Positions 7,936 through 15,593 of a stretch of DNA of 64,000 nt are shown here, one piece after another. The notes beneath the pieces were generated by a model. That model worked only from the letters and a program-made list of their open reading frames with translations. It was not told the origin of the DNA and ran no database searches. Origin of the DNA: Gilvimarinus algae (GTDB lineage Bacteria > Pseudomonadota > Gammaproteobacteria > Pseudomonadales > Cellvibrionaceae); NCBI RefSeq assembly GCF_030518215.1, contig NZ_JAULRT010000062.1, forward strand, positions 1-64,000. The letters are read 5' to 3'. The position numbers and the translations under genes are program-made. The stretch's first letter is position 1. Each line of letters starts with the position of its first letter.

Positions 7936-8022
7936 TCAAGTGAGGCCTTGGCACCATTTAGTAAACCGATATGCTCCCATATCGTATTGAAAGCCCCGCC
8001 AGCCGGGGCTTTTTTGTGTCTG
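7936..8022 (+). repeat. attR-like direct repeat with decayed tRNA 3' end
   Basis: Partner of the repeat at 201-288. It begins with a degenerate tRNA-Leu 3' end (TCAAGTGAGGCCTTGGCACCA region) and ends with the same terminator hairpin and GTGTCTG. The first hairpin differs from the left copy by two changes that keep the pairing (CGATATG/CATATCG against CGATATA/TATATCG). Confidence 0.75.
7990..8015 (+). terminator. Terminator copy in the right attachment repeat
   Basis: A 9-base stem AAAGCCCCG/CGGGGCTTT with a 5-base loop and a T run, the duplicate of the terminator behind tRNA-Leu. Confidence 0.75.
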
Positions 8023-8335
8023 TCTGTTCGGCTTGGCCAGTGTTCGGTCTAGTTGCTTGAGGCGGTATTCAGGAGCCATGCGCTTGTACGTGCCACTTAT
8101 CCGTTTAGGACCGTATTCAGTATCCTTCTGAGGCTGGCCAATGGGGAGTAATGCAGTCTTTTTGACTCTTTTTAGGCCACATCGGCTCAAGCTCAGGCAC
8201 GTTCTATCAGCCAACGCTTATTTGCACTGCGTGGAGCAGCATCGTTGCTCCTCTATAGCGTTGCAATTTTACTCACAGAAATCCTCTTTTTAATAAAAAT
8301 CGGCTAAAGCTCACTTCACCGAAAAGGAACTTGGC

Positions 8336-9843
8336 ATGAAAAAGCGCATTCTTTCTGGGTTGTTAGGCACCCTGGGCGCATTATTCCTCTCATTGTCGTC
8401 ACTGGCAGCCGATAAGCCTAATATTTTGGTCATTATGGGTGACGATATTGGGTGGTTTAATACCAGCGCCTATAACCATGGGATGATGGGTTATACCACG
8501 CCCAATATTGATCGTATCGCCAGCGAGGGCGTTCTATTTACCGACGGCTACGGACAGCAAAGTTGTACAGCGGGTCGCGCAGCATTTATTACCGGACAAT
8601 CTCCTAAGAGGACGGGTTTGCTGAAGATCGGTATGCCCGGTGATCCTATCGGCCTTTCAGAGAAAGATCCGACACTGGCGGAGTTACTGAAGCCGCTCGG
8701 ATACACCACGGGCCAGTTTGGAAAAAATCATTTGGGAGACCTGGATAAATTTCTTCCCACCAATCATGGTTTTGATGAGTTTTTCGGTAACTTGTATCAC
8801 TTGAACGCCGAAGAAGAGCCAGAAAGCCCTGACTACCCCAAAGACCCGGAGTTTCGTAAGAAGTTTGGTCCTCGCGGAGTCATTAAGTCGACAGCTGACG
8901 GTAAAATCGAAGATACCGGTCCGTTGACCTCTACGCGGATGGAAACGATTGACGAGGAGTTTCTTGCCTCCACGCTCGATTTCATTGAAAGAGCGCATAA
9001 AGCGAACAAGCCCTTCTTTGTGTGGCACAACACCACGCGAATGCATATTTTTACCCATCTAAAACCCGATTCAGCCGGCAAGACTGGCCGCGGTATTTAT
9101 GCCGACGGAATGGTTGAACACGATGGTCACGTCGGCATATTGTTGGACAAACTGGACGAACTCGGTATTGCCAACAACACCATCGTCATTTACACAACCG
9201 ATAACGGCGCTGAGAAGCTGAGCTGGCCTGGCCTGATGGCGGCACCAGCCCATTCCGCGGCGAAAAAGCGACGACCTGGGAGGGGGGTATCCGTGTGCCT
9301 ATGATGGTGCGCTGGCCCGCGCAGATTCCCGGTGGTCAGGTGAACAATGAGATTATTTCTCTGGAAGACTGGGTGCCGACTTTGGTCGCTGCCGCTGGAG
9401 ATGCAAATATTAAAGAGAAGCTACTAAAAGGTTACCAGGCAGCCGGTAAGAAATTTAAGGTGCATTTAGACGGTTATAACCTGCTACCCAGCCTAACCGG
9501 AAAGTCTGAACAATGGCCGCGCAATGAGTTTTTTGCCTTTGTTGATGATGGCTCTTTGGGGGCAGTTCGATATGGCCCCTGGAAAGCTCACTTTTCTATC
9601 CAGATGCACGAGGGGCTGGGATCATGGCAGCATGCGCAAACTCCCTTGAAGGCTCCTTTGCTTATCGATCTGCGCGCCGATCCTTTTGAAACGGCACCAG
9701 AGGATTCCTCTTACTATGACGACTGGTTGATTCGCCACATGTACGCATTTGTACCTTTGCAGAATCTTGTGAGTAATTACATGGCCACCTTTAAGGAGTT
9801 TCCACCCCGTCAGGAGGGCGGTAGCTTTACACCCAAACAATAG
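8336..9843 (+). pseudogene. Arylsulfatase broken by a 5-base duplication
   Basis: A sulfatase of the alkaline phosphatase superfamily, with a signal peptide ([20 protein letters not shown], cut near SLAA), so periplasmic. The metal-binding start [12 protein letters not shown] and the formylglycine motif [14 protein letters not shown] are intact. The first frame (8336-9304) runs through [12 protein letters not shown] and then leaves the family. At 9225-9234 the pentamer GGCCT occurs twice in tandem; removing one copy restores [21 protein letters not shown] and joins the second frame (ending at 9843), which carries the normal C-terminal part. The gene is thus interrupted by one small event, either a recent mutation or a sequencing error. 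A separate downstream start at 9295 is unlikely to give a working enzyme. Confidence 0.88.
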
Positions 9844-10212
9844 ACTGATTGTTTACCCCAGCCATGACGTCGTCATGGCTGGTTTTCTGTCCACGTCAAA
9901 TTCGAATCGCCCAGGTTTTCTGGCTCCTTAAAAACACACTGGGTGACTGTCCTTACTATCGACATTCTCATTCGCTAGAATTCCATAGCCTGTACACGCG
10001 GATGCAGCCGAATGCCAACAATAGGATGTGGGCGTATGACCTAAAATGCGTTTATTATCCGCCAGCGGCTTTACACTTTTCTCTAAGTAGATTGCTTAAG
10101 GTTGCCACTATTCTGTTTAGGGGGCGGTAATAGCTGTTCATTAGTCCAAGGTAGGTAGGGTAGTGTCTACCTATCGGCGGCGTTGAATTACGACTTTGTG
10201 GAGCAACAGAGA
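9844..10212. other. Intergenic region
   Basis: About 370 bases between the arylsulfatase and the DJ-1/PfpI gene. It holds one terminator-like hairpin (9858-9888) and presumably the promoter of the downstream gene. The frames that are open here lack family character and good starts. Confidence 0.5.
9858..9888 (+). terminator. Terminator after the arylsulfatase gene
   Basis: CCAGCCATGACG and CGTCATGGCTGG form an almost continuous 12-base inverted repeat around one base (probably a 9-base stem with a 7-base loop), followed by TTTTCT. It is placed 15 bases after the stop codon. Confidence 0.75.
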
Positions 10213-10791
10213 ATGTCAAAACGCATTGGGATTTACATTTACGAGGGGGCTGAGGTCCTGGACTTTGCCGGGCCCTTTGAGGTGTTCTCTACTGCGGCGC
10301 GACTGCATTCGCTGGGCTGGGAGGTTTTATTGATCGCCCAATCCAGAGAGGCGGTAGAGGCGCGAGGCGGAATGCGTGTAGTGCCGCACTCCACGCTCGT
10401 TAACTGTCCGAGGCTGGATGTCTTGTTGGTGGTTGGCGGTGTGCATAGGGACGAGATGCAAAAGCCCGCCGTGTTAGAGGGCATTAGGCGGCTCGCCAGC
10501 GGAAGCACTCAGTTGGCCAGTGTCTGCACAGGTATCTTTATCCTTGCCAGCGCCGCTCTTGTGGAGCGCGGCCCAGTAACCACGCACTGGGAAGATATTG
10601 ACGATCTTCGCACGCAGTTCCCGGCGCTACAGGTGGTGGATACGCAGCGCTGGGTTGTCTCTGAAGAGGTTGTGTCGTCGGCCGGCATTTCGGCCGGTAT
10701 AGACATGGCGCTCGAGCTGGTCAGTCGCTGGCTTGGACTGCCCGCGGCCGAGCACACTGCCCGGCAGATGGACTATCACTGGCGGCACTAG
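10213..10791 (+). CDS. DJ-1/PfpI-family protein
   Basis: A 192-residue class I glutamine amidotransferase-like protein of the DJ-1/PfpI superfamily. It opens with RIGIYIYEGAEVLDFAGPFEVF, typical of the subgroup that resembles the sensor half of GlxA-type regulators and isonitrile hydratase. The nucleophile is in SVCTGIFILASAAL, followed by THWEDID. No DNA-binding domain follows, so it is an enzyme or chaperone rather than a regulator. I choose the ATG at 10213 because the family begins there; an ATG at 10183 would add ten unlike residues. The substrate cannot be read from the sequence. Confidence 0.85.
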   Translation: MSKRIGIYIYEGAEVLDFAGPFEVFSTAARLHSLGWEVLLIAQSREAVEARGGMRVVPHSTLVNCPRLDVLLVVGGVHRDEMQKPAVLEGIRRLASGSTQLASVCTGIFILASAALVERGPVTTHWEDIDDLRTQFPALQVVDTQRWVVSEEVVSSAGISAGIDMALELVSRWLGLPAAEHTARQMDYHWRH

Positions 10792-10949
10792 TCTGCTCTA
10801 TTCATGACTGTGCGCTCGTCTTCATTTTTTGTGTGGCCGCACTCACCCCCTATTTAAATCAATAGACTCACGGCTTTTAGGCTATGCTTTTCTCTGATGT
10901 GAGCATGTCGCTCGCCTCTTACTGTTATGACAAAGGCAGGGAGTGGGTT

Positions 10950-11615
10950 ATGAAAGCGAGGATATTCAAAGGTGTGCGGTGGTTGGGAGCTCTTGCGTTG
11001 TTAATTTCGGTGCCATCTTGGGCCGACAGGGCCGGTAAGTACGAATTTACTTTTCAGGTGCCTTATCTTTATGGTGAGACCTTCGAGTTCGAAGGCGATG
11101 CGAGCGCGAGTATTAACTCCGATCCGGGCTTTGGCTTCAGCGCCGGGTATAACTACTCCGACCACCTGACGTTTCGGGGAAACTTCACCTGGAACGATAC
11201 GGGATATAACGCAGAGCGTGTGCTGGATGACGGTGCGAACACGCGACAGCCAGTCTCGGGTGTGATGGATACATTCAGTGCCAGTGCGTCACTGGATTAC
11301 AATTTGCTGCGCGGCGCTTTTACCCCTTTTGTTAATGCCGGAGTGGGGTGGGCGGCGGTTGATTCCAACATTGCCAGCGGCCCGCCAGAGGGCGTGTGCT
11401 GGTGGGATCCCTGGTGGGGATACATTTGCAATAACTACCAACCGACCTATACCGCCGATACCTTCGCCTATAGCCTCGGTGCTGGTCTGCGTCTGGATTT
11501 GAACCAGCGTATGTTCTTGCGCCTGGGGTATTATGAGCGCTGGTTGGATCTCGACCGAGCGCAGGGAACAACGTCGCTGGGGTCAACGGTATTTGAGTTT
11601 GGTTTTATGCATTAA
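10950..11615 (+). CDS. Outer-membrane beta-barrel protein
   Basis: A 221-residue exported protein with a signal peptide (MKARIFKGVRWLGALALLIS, cleavage after PSWA). The mature part shows alternating beta-strands with aromatic girdles (GFGFSAGYNYSDHLTFRGNFTWN, YSLGAGLRLDL) and ends in EFGFMH, close to the usual terminal aromatic signature of small outer-membrane barrels of the OmpW/OmpA type. A Trp- and Cys-bearing loop (PEGVCWWDPWWGYICNN) may form a disulfide. The start at 10950 has GGGAG upstream; an earlier in-frame ATG at 10884 would spoil the signal peptide. Function is unknown beyond an envelope role. Confidence 0.8.
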   Translation: MKARIFKGVRWLGALALLISVPSWADRAGKYEFTFQVPYLYGETFEFEGDASASINSDPGFGFSAGYNYSDHLTFRGNFTWNDTGYNAERVLDDGANTRQPVSGVMDTFSASASLDYNLLRGAFTPFVNAGVGWAAVDSNIASGPPEGVCWWDPWWGYICNNYQPTYTADTFAYSLGAGLRLDLNQRMFLRLGYYERWLDLDRAQGTTSLGSTVFEFGFMH

Positions 11616-11661
11616 GTGCGTTAGCGAAAGCCGCCGGCTTGCGTCAAAGGGCTGGCGTTGC

Positions 11662-12561
11662 TTAATCAGACTTTTCTATCAGTTGTGTGGCTTCACGGTT
11701 GAGAAAAAAATCCTTGTAAGCCGGGTTAATGTGTTTCAGGTAGGGATTTTTTAACACATAAATGCGCCGGTCAGTGAGCGTGACCTTTGCCAGGGAGGCT
11801 TCGTAGTATTTCTTCCACAGCTCGAGAGCTGTGCCATCGCGGTAAATAATTTCCAGTCCTTTACTCAATCTCTGAAAAGCCAGCGGGTTGCTTTTGTGTA
11901 CCCAAAAAAAGCGCGGCAGTGGGTAGTAAAAAGCAAAGCTGTCATCAATGCTAAAACCCCCGAGTGCGCCGAAGTGCTCCCACTCGATCGCCACCTCATT
12001 CTGCGCGCGACACACCAGGTCGAGGCGGCCAGCCGCGAGCATAGGAAAGAGGCTTTCATAGCTGGGCGATTCGGTGACGGTTAGGCCGTTGTATCTGAGA
12101 ATTTCCACGTCCAGCCATCCTACCCCCTGGCCGATGGTGAAAGCGCGCATTTGTTCCAGCGAATCAGCCTTTGCAACGCTCTGGCGTTTTGCGTTATTCA
12201 CAAAGCAAATCCGGTAGCTGAAGATGCCGCGGTCGATGGGGTAGGGGGGGTAATCGAACTCTTCGGCCAGTGTGTCGGAGTAGCTGGTTTTGATGACCAG
12301 GTTTTCCAGGGCGTTGGCACGGGCGATGGCCATGGCCCGAGGCAGGTTCATGGAAAACCCCGGTTGTAATTGAAAGGGGCCATACTCGGGTACGGTCCTT
12401 TCCAGGGCAAGACGCAGGAGCTCGACTTCGTAGGAAAAGCGATGGTCAGCGCTAGAGCTTGGTGTCCGATAGGTAAACACCTGTGGTTCGCTCGGCTGGG
12501 TTACGCCACAGAGCGTGAGCAACGTCAGCAGCGTGGTAAGGGCAATCGCGCGTTTCGCCAT
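11662..12561 (-). CDS. Periplasmic solute-binding-like protein (family 3)
   Basis: A 299-residue exported protein with a short signal peptide (AKRAIALTTLLTLLTLCGVT). The fold resembles family 3 extracellular solute-binding proteins: FSYEVELLRLALERT at the start, RAMAIARANALENL, a hinge-like middle (AGRLDLVCRAQNEVAIEW) and the closing EIIYRDGTALELWKKYYEASL. Proteins of this type with no ABC transporter genes nearby often act as stand-alone sensors or orphan binding proteins. It is convergent with the barrel gene and is transcribed in the same direction as, but downstream of, the phosphopantetheinyl transferase. Confidence 0.75.
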   Translation of the reverse strand: MAKRAIALTTLLTLLTLCGVTQPSEPQVFTYRTPSSSADHRFSYEVELLRLALERTVPEYGPFQLQPGFSMNLPRAMAIARANALENLVIKTSYSDTLAEEFDYPPYPIDRGIFSYRICFVNNAKRQSVAKADSLEQMRAFTIGQGVGWLDVEILRYNGLTVTESPSYESLFPMLAAGRLDLVCRAQNEVAIEWEHFGALGGFSIDDSFAFYYPLPRFFWVHKSNPLAFQRLSKGLEIIYRDGTALELWKKYYEASLAKVTLTDRRIYVLKNPYLKHINPAYKDFFLNREATQLIEKSD

Positions 12562-12593
12562 AGGGTGCCTGGATTGGCTGATTCAGGATCAGT

Positions 12594-13292
12594 TTAGCCA
12601 AGAATTGGGGGTAAGTCCCGTACTAGCGCAGCACGCTGTAAGCCCTTGGGGAGGGAGCAAGACAAAAACAGCGGGCCGCCGGGCTCATCGGTTAGGCTCC
12701 AGTGGCAAAATCGCCAGCGCTCAAGATCAAATCCGGGTTGGGCATTGGGGCGCAAGCCGCTGGAAAAATCTATACGGCCGAGGCCCTCGGCGATTCCAGT
12801 GCCGCGGCCTTTGAAAAAAGCTTCCTTTAAGGTCCAGAGTCGATAAAACTCGCGCTCGGCCTCCGGCGTCTCCAATGTTTGAAGAAGACTGACCTCGGCG
12901 GGATGAAAGTACTGCCGCGCGATGGCGCGCCAAGACCTCCGGCGCCTGGGGTGCTCAATGTCCACGCCAACAGGTCCCTCCTCGCTGATGGCAATCGCCA
13001 CCCAGTCGCCGCTGTGGCTGAGGTTAAAGTGCAGGTCGGGATGCTCGGGCAAATAGGGTTTGCCGCTGTCGCTCCGGCTGATGGTAATGGCCGCCGGGGG
13101 GCGGTTGAGGTGTTGGCCCAGTAGGGCGCGGACCAGGATTTTGTTGGCCAGCTTGCGGTGGCGAACCTGGTCGTTGCGTCCGCGCAGGGCAGCCTGGATT
13201 TCCTCCTCGCTCAGCCATTGACGGACAGCCGGGCCTGTCAGCACAGACGGGGGCACGGCATGGCTCGCCAAAAGGTGAATTCGGGTGGGCAT
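12594..13292 (-). CDS. 4'-phosphopantetheinyl transferase (Sfp type)
   Basis: A 232-residue Sfp/EntD-type enzyme that would attach the phosphopantetheine arm of CoA to the serine of the acyl carrier proteins in this cluster. The magnesium-binding core is GVDIE (109-113), and RLWTLKEAFFK (from about 151) gives the WxxKEA motif; LHFNLSHSGDWVAIA is the preceding family motif. It begins one base after the upstream dehydratase stop, so the two form an operon. It marks the left edge of the pigment cluster, which encodes three carrier proteins. Confidence 0.92.
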   Translation of the reverse strand: MPTRIHLLASHAVPPSVLTGPAVRQWLSEEEIQAALRGRNDQVRHRKLANKILVRALLGQHLNRPPAAITISRSDSGKPYLPEHPDLHFNLSHSGDWVAIAISEEGPVGVDIEHPRRRRSWRAIARQYFHPAEVSLLQTLETPEAEREFYRLWTLKEAFFKGRGTGIAEGLGRIDFSSGLRPNAQPGFDLERWRFCHWSLTDEPGGPLFLSCSLPKGLQRAALVRDLPPILG

Positions 13293-13293
13293 G

Positions 13294-13734
13294 TCAGGCG
13301 TCTGGCTCGCGGGTCACAGCTGTTAGCTGACCGGACAGCAGCAGCTGCTGCTCATTTGCACTGACGGTGAAGGCGCACAGGCTACTGTCGGCATTGCGGG
13401 CAAGGATATCCGCGCGAATGATCAGTACGCCGGGCAAATCATCCAGCCTCAGCGTTTCGGCGCAGAGCTTTGACGCGACGGCGATCACGCCTTTGCGCGG
13501 TCCACTGCTCTGGTTCCCGGTGAGTCTGGCGTGAGCGGCCATGGCCTGGGCGGCGTATTCCACCGCTGCATAAACCGACAGCTCGCCTTCGACTCGCAGC
13601 GGGTTGTCGGGGCTGAGATGGCTTTGCGCCTGGCAGAGAATGTGTTCGTCGCTGCACTCGGTGATAGAATCCAGTAGCACCATGGGTGGTGCGTGGGGTA
13701 ACAGCGTTTCTGGAGGTGGAAAGCTCGTGTGCAT
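13294..13734 (-). CDS. ApeP-like hotdog dehydratase (second copy)
   Basis: A 146-residue hotdog-fold protein related to 3-hydroxyacyl-ACP dehydratases. It starts LPHAPPMVLLDSITE, the signature of the ApeP type, followed by VYAAVEYAAQAMAAH, the usual central helix. In aryl polyene clusters ApeP pairs with ApeI to remove water from the beta-hydroxyacyl chain; a second ApeP-like gene lies at 38161. The ATG at 13734 is preferred over 13764 because the family begins at this point and it leaves room for a divergent promoter with the next gene. It is probably cotranscribed with the phosphopantetheinyl transferase. Confidence 0.8.
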   Translation of the reverse strand: MHTSFPPPETLLPHAPPMVLLDSITECSDEHILCQAQSHLSPDNPLRVEGELSVYAAVEYAAQAMAAHARLTGNQSSGPRKGVIAVASKLCAETLRLDDLPGVLIIRADILARNADSSLCAFTVSANEQQLLLSGQLTAVTREPDA

Positions 13735-13772
13735 GTATGACAATCCTGCGATGATTGGGGGCATGATACCTT

Positions 13773-14075
13773 ATGTCTGAACGTTTTTGCGTCAGCGCCG
13801 AAGACGCCTGTGTCCAGGGTCACTTCCCCGGAGCGCCCATTGTCCCTGGTGCTTACCTGCTGGCCCAGCTGGAGCGCTCTTTTCGCCAACGCCATCCGTC
13901 GAACCGGTTGGGCGAGTTAAAAAAAGTGAAATTTATCGCACCGGTATTGCCCGGTGATGAGGTTCACGTCGAGTGGGACGAGAGTCGCTGGCCCGCCCTC
14001 AAAGCCGCCTTGACGGTGCGGGGGCGCTTGCGGCTGCAGGCCCAGGCACTGGTCAGCGAGGATAGCGCAAGCTGA
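13773..14075 (+). CDS. Hotdog dehydratase, ApeI/FabZ-like (second copy)
   Basis: A 100-residue hotdog protein. GHFPGAPIVPGAYLLAQLE is the FabA/FabZ-like core with the catalytic-histidine region; KKVKFIAPVLPGDEVHVEW follows as in beta-hydroxyacyl-ACP dehydratases. It resembles ApeI, the partner of ApeP, and is transcribed divergently from an ApeP-like gene only 38 bases away, so a second I:P heterodimer for the dialkylresorcinol or chain-building half is plausible. Its 3' end overlaps the DUF2141 gene on the other strand by 23 bases. Confidence 0.8.
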   Translation: MSERFCVSAEDACVQGHFPGAPIVPGAYLLAQLERSFRQRHPSNRLGELKKVKFIAPVLPGDEVHVEWDESRWPALKAALTVRGRLRLQAQALVSEDSAS

Positions 14076-14493
14076 TGCTTGCCGCCGGGCTCTGCGCGGA
14101 AAGAGTCACAATAGACTTGCCAAAATCGATTGCCGGGCGTGTACGTCCATCCCCCAAGCTGCTGGCGAAGGGTTCTTGCGGCCTGCCCCGGGTATTGGTC
14201 TTGAGCTGGCCGTCCTGGTCCAGATCGATAAAGGCCCTGACAGCGTAGCGGCCCGGCTCGACGGGCAGCGCCAGTGAGAAGTCCTCTTCGTCAGGCAGAG
14301 AGTGCCTGAGGGTTTGGCTGGGCGTGGCATCCCAGTTGTCCAGCTCTGCGCGGTAAATGGCCACGTAGAGCGAGGCGCCAGGGGACTGGTTGCCGTAAAC
14401 CTCCAGAGTTAGATTCTCGGCCGCGCAGGCACCACTCCACAGCGCCGCCCCGGCGAGGCAAACAAACGCTAGGCTGCGGTGAATACGGCTCAT
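14053..14493 (-). CDS. Exported DUF2141 protein
   Basis: A 146-residue secreted protein with a signal peptide (SRIHRSLAFVCLAGAALW, cut near ACAAE). The body matches the DUF2141 pattern: NLTLEVYGNQSPGASLYVAIYRAE, LPVEPGRYAVRAFIDLDQDGQL and a C-terminal strand. Members are small periplasmic or surface beta-sandwich proteins; DUF2141 proteins often sit beside carotenoid or polyene pigment genes. The ATG at 14493 is favoured over 14517. It faces away from darA and shares a promoter region with it. Confidence 0.8.
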   Translation of the reverse strand: MSRIHRSLAFVCLAGAALWSGACAAENLTLEVYGNQSPGASLYVAIYRAELDNWDATPSQTLRHSLPDEEDFSLALPVEPGRYAVRAFIDLDQDGQLKTNTRGRPQEPFASSLGDGRTRPAIDFGKSIVTLSAQSPAASISLRYPR

Positions 14494-14622
14494 GGTGATC
14501 CCTGTGCGTTGGCGCAATATGGTAAACTGCCGCCCAGTTTAACAGGGCCAGCGGGTGCCGGGTAAGCCGGTCTTAGCGGCCCGATAGCCTGACACCGCAG
14601 CGTCAGCTTGGGGGAGAGTGAT

Positions 14623-15561
14623 TTGGCAGAGACAGAAGCGCAGCAGCGGGTGCTGGTTGTGCATTACTCGCAGACCGGACAGCTCGAGCGTGTTGCCCGC
14701 TCGGTGGTGGCGCCGCTTGAGGCCTCGAATAGATTTCAGGTGGATTACCTCAATCTGCAGCCAGTGCACGACTATCCCTTTCCCTGGCCGATGCTGAGGT
14801 TTATCAACGCGTTTCCCGAATCGGCGCACCAAGTGCCCTGCGAGCTGGCGCTCAAGACTGAACACTTGGGCGATGATTACGACTTGGTGATACTTGCCTA
14901 TCAGGTTTGGTATCTGGCGCCCTCGATACCGGTGTCTTCGTTTTTGCAAAGCGAGCTGGCCGAACGATTGATGTCAGGCAAGCCTGTTGTCACCGTCATC
15001 GCGTGCCGCAATATGTGGCTCCAGGCCCAGGAAAAAGTCAAAACGCACTTGGAGCGGCTCGGCGCCCGACTGGTGGGGAATGTAGTACTGGTGGACGCCG
15101 CCGGCTCCGTGGCGAGCTTTTTTGCCACACCCTTGTGGGTGCTCACCGGACGCAAAGGGCCGCACTGGTTTGGTTTGGTGCCCCCGGCCGGCGTCAGTGA
15201 GCGCGAGGTCGCCGAGGCGCAGCGGTTTGGCGAGGCACTGGCGCTGAAGATGACGCCTTCGCAGCCGCTGGATGAAACCGTGTTTCATGGCCTGGGTGCG
15301 GTAAAAGTAAATGACAAACTAATCGCCAGCGAAAAGCTCGTCACCCGCAGTTTTTATTTGTGGGGTAAGCTGTTTCTCGCCTGTGGTGGCCCCGAGTCAT
15401 TGCCCCGGCGTTTGCTGGCCGTTTTTTACATTGGCTTTCTGGTGCTGATGCTGCTCACCGTCGTGCCTGTGACCGCTTTGTTGAAGTTTCTGTTCGGGCC
15501 TGTGCTCAAGCGGCGCATTGCCGAGCAGAAACGTTACTACGCCTGGCCTTCGGGCGAGTAA
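14623..15561 (+). CDS. darA: Dialkylresorcinol condensing enzyme, DarA
   Basis: A 312-residue protein matching DarA of dialkylresorcinol and flexirubin clusters. It begins RVLVVHYSQTGQLERVARSV, a flavodoxin/NADPH-quinone reductase-like phosphate loop, continues with YQVWYLAPSIPVSSFLQS, and ends with a membrane segment (FYIGFLVLMLLTVVPVTAL) and a basic tail, so it is likely membrane-associated. DarA acts with DarB to form the aromatic resorcinol ring. The start is unusual: a TTG at 14623 lies behind a strong GGGGAGAG site; an earlier TTG at 14608 has no such site. It is the first gene of a four-gene operon (darA, darB, two unknown genes). Confidence 0.88.
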   Translation: MAETEAQQRVLVVHYSQTGQLERVARSVVAPLEASNRFQVDYLNLQPVHDYPFPWPMLRFINAFPESAHQVPCELALKTEHLGDDYDLVILAYQVWYLAPSIPVSSFLQSELAERLMSGKPVVTVIACRNMWLQAQEKVKTHLERLGARLVGNVVLVDAAGSVASFFATPLWVLTGRKGPHWFGLVPPAGVSEREVAEAQRFGEALALKMTPSQPLDETVFHGLGAVKVNDKLIASEKLVTRSFYLWGKLFLACGGPESLPRRLLAVFYIGFLVLMLLTVVPVTALLKFLFGPVLKRRIAEQKRYYAWPSGE

Positions 15562-15593
15562 AAAATTTATTCATTACACAGTAGAATTCAGTG

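Larger units (their letters stand above)
201..8022. mobile_element. P4-like integrative element in tRNA-Leu(GAG)
   Basis: A 7.8 kb segment bounded by imperfect direct repeats at the 3' end of a tRNA. In order it carries a tyrosine integrase, an unknown gene, an AlpA-type regulator, a small unknown gene, a Toprim-DUF927 primase-helicase, two unknown genes on the opposite strand and an XRE regulator. Integrase, AlpA and a primase-helicase are the core of P4-like satellites and related islands. I see no capsid, terminase, packaging or conjugation gene, so it would need a helper or simply stay integrated. The diverged att repeats suggest an old insertion. Two iteron clusters in inverted orientation may be its replication origin parts. 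Confidence 0.8.
7358..8335. other. Gene-poor right end of the element and flank
   Basis: This stretch of nearly 1 kb holds the right iteron cluster (7371-7502), one possible 28-codon membrane peptide gene (7798-7884), the right attachment repeat (7936-8022) with its terminator, and about 300 bases of flank up to the arylsulfatase start in which I see no gene. The bases just before 8336 carry an AAAGGAA ribosome-binding site for that gene. Confidence 0.6.

Noticed and set aside
7936-8214. 92-codon reverse open frame over the right attachment repeat
   Set aside because: It is a translation of the terminator and att repeat; such frames are common artefacts at tRNA ends.
9849-10130. 93-codon forward open frame after the arylsulfatase
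   Set aside because: It begins just before a terminator hairpin, has no family signal and an odd composition.
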